Part shown: positions 9,757 through 13,250 of the stretch, one piece after another
Position numbering within the stretch: position 1 is the first letter of the stretch
Layout of the letters: each line of letters opens with the position of its first letter
NCBI GenBank assembly: GCA_019137255.1
Contig: WPDH01000613.1
Span: 1-13,250, forward strand
Direction of reading: 5' to 3'
Source of the DNA: Corinectria fuckeliana
Lineage: Eukaryota > Ascomycota > Sordariomycetes > Hypocreales > Nectriaceae
DNA: 13,250 bases
Made by a program: the position numbers and the translations under genes
The notes under the pieces: generated by a model
Told to the model about the DNA's origin: nothing
Database searches by the model: none
What the model saw: the letters and a program-made list of their open reading frames with translations, nothing else

Positions 9757-10310
9757 TCACTTCCCCTGCTGTTTACATTTCACAGCTAATAAAAAGAATC
9801 TAATTGGTCCCTTCACCACGATAACGCGAACACCCGCCTCAAGCATGTATACATATGACTCATCCCATGTAAGCGGTCGAGTTGACCCGGTCTGTTTGTT
9901 GTGGATGATGACTTGCGCATCATCAGGCTGGAGTTGCCGAGGGATATAAATGTCGCGTTGGTCCTCTTCGGTACATAGGGCGCCCTCAAAGAGTGTCAGA
10001 TCCTTTCCCTCCCAGTTCTTAGGGAAGTTTTCCTTCTCTGGCCAGTTCTTAATATAAGATGTCTTTTTTGTCAGCTAGTCATAGATGCACAATCAAATGG
10101 AAGACGGTTTACCAGTTCCACTATGACCTTCCGTGCAGCATCCAGCTTTTCATTGTTCCATGGACTTTCACGCAAGTCAATCCCGGGATAAGGGAGCTTC
10201 TTCAACTGACTACTCGTGATTGGAGACTGGTCTGCAGAGCGAAGGGTGTCTTGCAGCTCTTGGGATAACGGGATGTGCCAAAACCCGTCATATTGAACAG
10301 GAGTAGACAT
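9757..10310 (-). CDS. Two-exon hypothetical protein, 167 aa
   Basis: The ATG lies at 10308-10310. Exon 1 is 10113-10310 (66 codons, MSTPVQYDGFWHIPLSQELQ onward). The intron 10063-10112 is 50 nt with a GTAAAC donor, a GCTGAC branch site and an AAAAAG acceptor. Exon 2 is 9757-10062, ending in TGA. The intron falls between codons and joins ...KVIVEL to TSYIKNWPEKENF. Both exons are well formed: exon 2 is an unbroken 101-codon frame with no ATG near its start, so it only makes sense when spliced. The C-terminal part has a beta-rich look (VYMLEAGVRVIVVKGPIRFF). There is no signal peptide or known motif, and the family is not recognised. Its 3' end converges on the plus-strand gene ending at 9663. 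A TATA-like box lies about 45-50 bp upstream. Confidence 0.72.
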
Positions 10311-10353
10311 TATGACGAGAAATATTCTAAGAGACTTGTGGGTGGAATGGTGG

Positions 10354-10361
10354 TATTTATA
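10354..10361 (-). promoter_or_regulatory. TATA-like box for the 9757-10310 gene
   Basis: The minus strand reads CATATAAATACC here, 44-51 bp upstream of the ATG at 10310. The sequence and strand fit a fungal core promoter. The transcription start is not determined. Confidence 0.4.
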
Positions 10362-10589
10362 TGCTGAGGCTTCGTGGCACCCTGAGTCACTTGAAGATAG
10401 CTTGGGAAGTAGTTGGGCAGTAGCATGGGACCTGACCTTTAAATTCGGAATATTAAAAGTCCGAAGGAGACAAAAGCTGACTAATCCTCAACGCAACCTA
10501 CAACTACCCTAGATACATTGTTGAATCTTAAGTCCCATCACCCCAGGTTCTTCGACTCTGGGTACGTACAGGCAGTTTACCAATGAGTA

Positions 10590-10793
10590 TTACGCAGCCT
10601 TGGATGTCGATGGACCTTACACAAGAGAAATTAGTCACAAAAGGGAATTCTTATCGTAATTCTACTTACCCGTACTGTTAGGTAAGGGCTCCGCCCCATC
10701 TCCTGTCATTATATCACTCGTAGAAACAGTATCTGGTGGAGTTGGTTCGGGTGGCGATGGCGGAGGAGGATGCGGATCTTGTTTTTCAGGCAT
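10590..10793 (-). CDS. Small spliced Pro-rich protein, 49 aa
   Basis: The ATG at 10791-10793 sits in a good fungal context (TTCAAGATGCC) after a pyrimidine-rich leader. Exon 1 (10670-10793) encodes MPEKQDPHPPPPSPPEPTPP and an acidic Thr/Ser segment. The intron 10616-10669 is 54 nt, with a perfect GTAAGT donor, a GTGACTAAT branch region and a GTAAG acceptor. Exon 2 (10590-10615) adds PSTSKAA and a TAA. The intron quality is the main support, since the protein is short and low complexity. Upstream codons in the same frame have no ATG. It could also be the 5' end of a longer transcript or a non-coding spliced RNA. No function can be assigned. Confidence 0.4.
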
Positions 10794-11088
10794 CTTGAAG
10801 CAGTAGATCGGTGATAGATGGAGATGTTGATCAAGTTTCAAGCGACTGGATTTTGTTAACAACACGAAACTGTTGAGTGATAATGATAGGTCTAACTTGG
10901 GTCATGAAATAGGATGCTTTAACAAGAAATGATATGGTAAGTACTCCCTCCACATCATGTTCATTAGCTTATCATTCTACTAGGATGGCGAGACACATTC
11001 AAACTACACAGCTTTAATTCCTTCATTCCTTTGAACTTCTCGACGACACCTCGAATACTGTCATTACACTCTTTTCTTTTTCCCTGCC

Positions 11089-12478
11089 TCATTCCGCCTG
11101 GGTTTCAAAGAGCAGTTGAAGCTCGGTTTGGTACCTTTTTTCTTCAGCCACCTTCTCTTGTACAAGTGGATCAATCCCTTCTTGCCAGAGGCTCGACAAC
11201 TGTTTCAGGTCGGCGACTAGTTGTTTGTTCGTGGAAAACATCGGAAGGATATGGTCCTCGAACACAAAAAGCCAGGCATTAATAGATCTTAAACAAGTCC
11301 AAAACCACACTCCCTTTGACTCCCAGATACCTCTCATCGTGTCTGTGATCTGAATGCTGTGTTCGAACCGCATGCTTTTGATCTCCTCGTCCATGATTCT
11401 CAAGAAGTCCTGCCGCGCTTCATCAAATACACGATACTCTTCACCAGTAATGCCGTCTATACTGCAATATGTGAGCCAGTATGGAACAGATAGCATTTCC
11501 ACGGGGAGGGCAGAGATCCATTCAAGGTCGATCAAACAAGCAACATTCCACTCATCATCCACAAATATATTGCTTGGATGGAGGTCAGTCATCTGTAGGA
11601 GGAATGGACCGTCTCGCCGATCTGGCAAGATAAAGCGATGCATAACTGCTCGAAGCAACACCCTAATAGTCATTCGCTCTCGGGCGTCATCTTCATCCCG
11701 TACAGCGTGGGGGTCATGGAGCAGGTAGTTATCGTATAGCGTAAGCATATCGGTAGCAAACCTATCCGTGCTCTGATAAAGTTGAAATGGCTTGATCGTC
11801 CGTGGTAGCCCGCTATTTTCAAAGATCATCATAGTGCAAGTCAGAGGCCGATTCGATAGCGTGATAGAGCCGTCGTGTTTGTTGAATTTGAAGGAACCAA
11901 TCTGTGGCTGTGGGAGGCGTGCTAGGGAGAGCATAATGTGTGCGATGCCATGAAATAAACGATTTCGCCGATCAGCATCGTTTGAGTGTTGCTTCCATGT
12001 GAGTGAAAGCATTTTTCCAGTCTCAGGGCCAATATACTCCAGGAGCATATAGGCGGTTCCTAAGGATGGAGTAGTTGGGTTACAACTATACCTCGAGAGC
12101 AGAGGATAGCGTAAGAGGCGGTAAATCCATTGCCAGACCGTATGGTAAATTCCAAGGTAAGTCCTTTGCAGCTTGATATGGGTGAACTAGAGCGAAGACA
12201 ATCATTAATAACACTATTTTCTAGAGACAAGAGCTGGGAATACTAACGTGGGTACTATCACCGAAGCCAAAAGCAAGGAGGCCCGGGATTCGAATGTCAG
12301 TGCAGTGTTCCTGCATCCAGATGTATGTAGCCACTTCACAGCTGATTTTCTCGTCGATGGTGCCGGGATATTGATGCTCAGCCAGTTTATGGGGCATCGG
12401 ACAACGCAAAATAAGCCGTCTTGTTGAGCCACTGGAGACAACTTCGACGAGAACGCAAATATTAAAGCCACCTTGCAT
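11089..12478 (-). CDS. APH-fold phosphotransferase-family protein (possibly decayed)
   Basis: Exon 1 is 12248-12478 (ATG 12476-12478, 77 codons). The intron 12187-12247 is 61 nt with a GTTAGT donor and CTCTAG acceptor and falls between codons. Exon 2 is 11089-12186 (365 codons, TGA at 11089-11091). The 442-residue product matches the fungal aminoglycoside-phosphotransferase/protein-kinase-like family. Near the N-terminus it has WMQGGFNICV-type and LRCPMPHKLAE strands; later come YMLLEYIGPETGKML, the catalytic-loop equivalent MTDLHPSNIFVDDEWN (Asp about 278, Asn about 283) and the metal-binding LIDLEW (Asp about 297). The catalytic His of bacterial HxD is replaced by Met (MTD). Such proteins are probably small-molecule or protein kinases, but substrates are generally unknown. 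Family members usually have more residues before the GGFN strand; here that part lies upstream behind stop codons, so the gene may be inactive. Confidence 0.8.
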
Positions 12479-12691
12479 CCACGATTCAGGAGACAGTACC
12501 GTACAATTGTCAGCCCTACAAAGGCGAAGATGGTGTCAGATTAAGGTCGCGATCGACTCCTTTTGCTCCTAAAGCTGGCGCCTGAAGCTCTCCGCTTTAT
12601 CTTGATGTCGGGCAGAAAGAAGAAGGTTGCTTTCCGTATCAGCAGCCGAATTAGGAGAATAAGACCGGCTGTGTAAGAAAAGCTTCTGTAT
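12479..12691 (-). pseudogene. N-terminal remnant of the APH-like gene with two in-frame stops
   Basis: Upstream of the ATG at 12478 the same frame stays protein-like for 71 codons. It reads RADNCTVLSPESW directly before the annotated start, then QKESIATLI, then ESNLLLSARHQDKAESFRRQ further up. It is broken by TGA (12536-12538) and TAG (12569-12571). At its upper end an ATA codon (12689-12691) precedes CAG-AAG, and no in-frame ATG exists up to the TAA at 12779-12781. Because the frame is continuous on both sides of each stop, single-base nonsense changes explain it better than an intron. A splice acceptor GTAG near 12516 with a CTGAC branch site is the alternative. Confidence 0.5.
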
Positions 12692-12873
12692 TGTTGCGTT
12701 TGGTGAATAAGACAAAGTGGAAGGGAGTGTACCTAGAATAAGGAAAGGGGGAAGAAGATAAAGGTCACATGGTATATCTTATCGTATCTCGGTCTGGAAA
12801 AGCTCTATTCCGGGGAAATATAAAGGCCGCGACTGCTAAGCCAGTCCTGCACTAAGGTTCTGTTTTTTGCTAA

Positions 12874-12936
12874 AATGCAGCGGCGATTCGAACCGCGGTC
12901 CTTCAGTTTAGCGCCTCGCACGAGCCACTCACACGT
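12874..12936 (-). ncRNA. tRNA-like sequence with A and B boxes (pseudo-tRNA or SINE head)
   Basis: On the minus strand a B box GGTTCGAATC (12885-12894) follows an A-box-like TGTGAGTGG (12925-12933) at tRNA spacing. Between them is AGGCGCTAAACTGAAGG, which resembles the D-arm to anticodon-loop part of leucine or phenylalanine tRNAs. The T stem has two mismatches, the anticodon stem pairs poorly, and no 5' acceptor strand matches CGCTGCA. It is therefore not a functional tRNA. It could be a degenerate tRNA copy or the tRNA-derived head of a SINE. Confidence 0.5.
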
Positions 12937-12945
12937 GATTTCCAA

Positions 12946-13033
12946 CCAACGATCGTTTGGCAATCAAGCAATCGTTGCTGCAATTGCCAGCAAAGTGACG
13001 ATATTCCCACAATGATCGCGATGATCGCGATCA
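12946..13033. repeat. Cluster of palindromes
   Basis: There are three dyad elements in 88 bp. CCAACGATCGTTTGG lies at 12946-12960. A 30-bp imperfect hairpin at 12959-12988 has GGCAAT/ATTGCC outer arms and AGCAA/TTGCT inner arms. A near-perfect 21-bp palindrome made of two GATCGCGAT units lies at 13013-13033. They could be protein-binding sites, a hairpin element or part of a degenerate transposon end. Confidence 0.6.
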
Positions 13034-13250
13034 AAGCCACACATTTGCACATAACAGCATCAAATAATTATTTAAAAAAAAGGAAGGGATAATAATCTTC
13101 TTTAGCTATCTTTACTGCTATACCACTCTAACCCAAAGTTCTAGACACCAGACAAGTCTAGCCAGGTCCTTCGGATTGCAACTGGGATTACATCACAGAG
13201 ACGGATTAAGCTGACGGAAGAATATTACCCCTTTAATGAGGATTCATTTT
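13034..13250. other. AT-leaning flank, no gene seen
   Basis: An A-run at about 13073-13082 follows AATAATTATTT. The remainder has no open frame, no RNA signature and no clear inverted repeat except a short CTAGAC...GTCTAG pair near 13141-13161. The A-run could be the tail of an inserted retroelement, but nothing upstream on the plus strand confirms one. Confidence 0.35.

Noticed and set aside
11354..11728. Plus-strand 124-codon open frame
   Set aside because: It is antisense to the APH-like exon, whose conserved motifs fix the minus strand as coding.
12055..12095. Possible second intron in the APH-like gene (GTATAG to TTAG, about 32 nt)
   Set aside because: It is too short for a normal intron, and the sequence reads through in frame with family-like residues (RYSCNPTTPSLGTAYM).
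1..13250. CRISPR array, bacterial operon or prokaryotic defence system
   Set aside because: There are no regularly spaced repeats with spacers. Introns and gene families point to a fungal nuclear genome.

Overview
The window looks like nuclear DNA from a filamentous ascomycete. Its genes are broken by short introns (41-58 nt where well supported) with GTRNGT-type donors, CTRAC-like branch sites and AG acceptors. It carries two families typical of such fungi: a LaeA-like SAM-dependent methyltransferase and an aminoglycoside-phosphotransferase (APH)-fold protein. I cannot name the species. Several genes look broken, which suggests an accessory or decaying region.

Layout. 1-185 is an AT-rich tandem repeat with a 50-bp period. 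186-2262 has no intact gene, one ambiguous dinucleotide (848-849) and short coding-like stretches in shifting frames (1443-2163). 2263-3915 (minus) is a 550-codon unbroken reading frame of unknown function. 3916-4743 is its upstream region. 4744-6241 (minus) is a LaeA-like methyltransferase that can be rebuilt exon by exon, but two introns lack an AG acceptor and the first exon junction does not keep frame, so I call it a relic. 6242-7115 holds non-coding DNA and a minus-strand coding-like fragment. 7129-9663 (plus) is a multi-exon gene of unknown function with a long Ser/Pro/Gln-rich tail. On the minus strand follow a two-exon gene (9757-10310), a tiny two-exon gene (10590-10793) and an APH-like gene (11089-12478). 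The N-terminal frame of the APH-like gene continues upstream through two stop codons to about 12691. 12874-12936 has a tRNA-like sequence with A and B boxes, and 12946-13033 has palindromes.

The genes do not form a recognisable pathway. The methyltransferase and the APH-like protein both belong to large fungal families often found near secondary-metabolism or lineage-specific loci, but no synthase, transporter or clear transcription factor is present. The clearest story is gene decay: splice-acceptor loss, in-frame stops and frame breaks in several neighbouring genes, plus a place near 7115-7129 where two coding-like segments meet head to head and both seem to lack their 5' ends.
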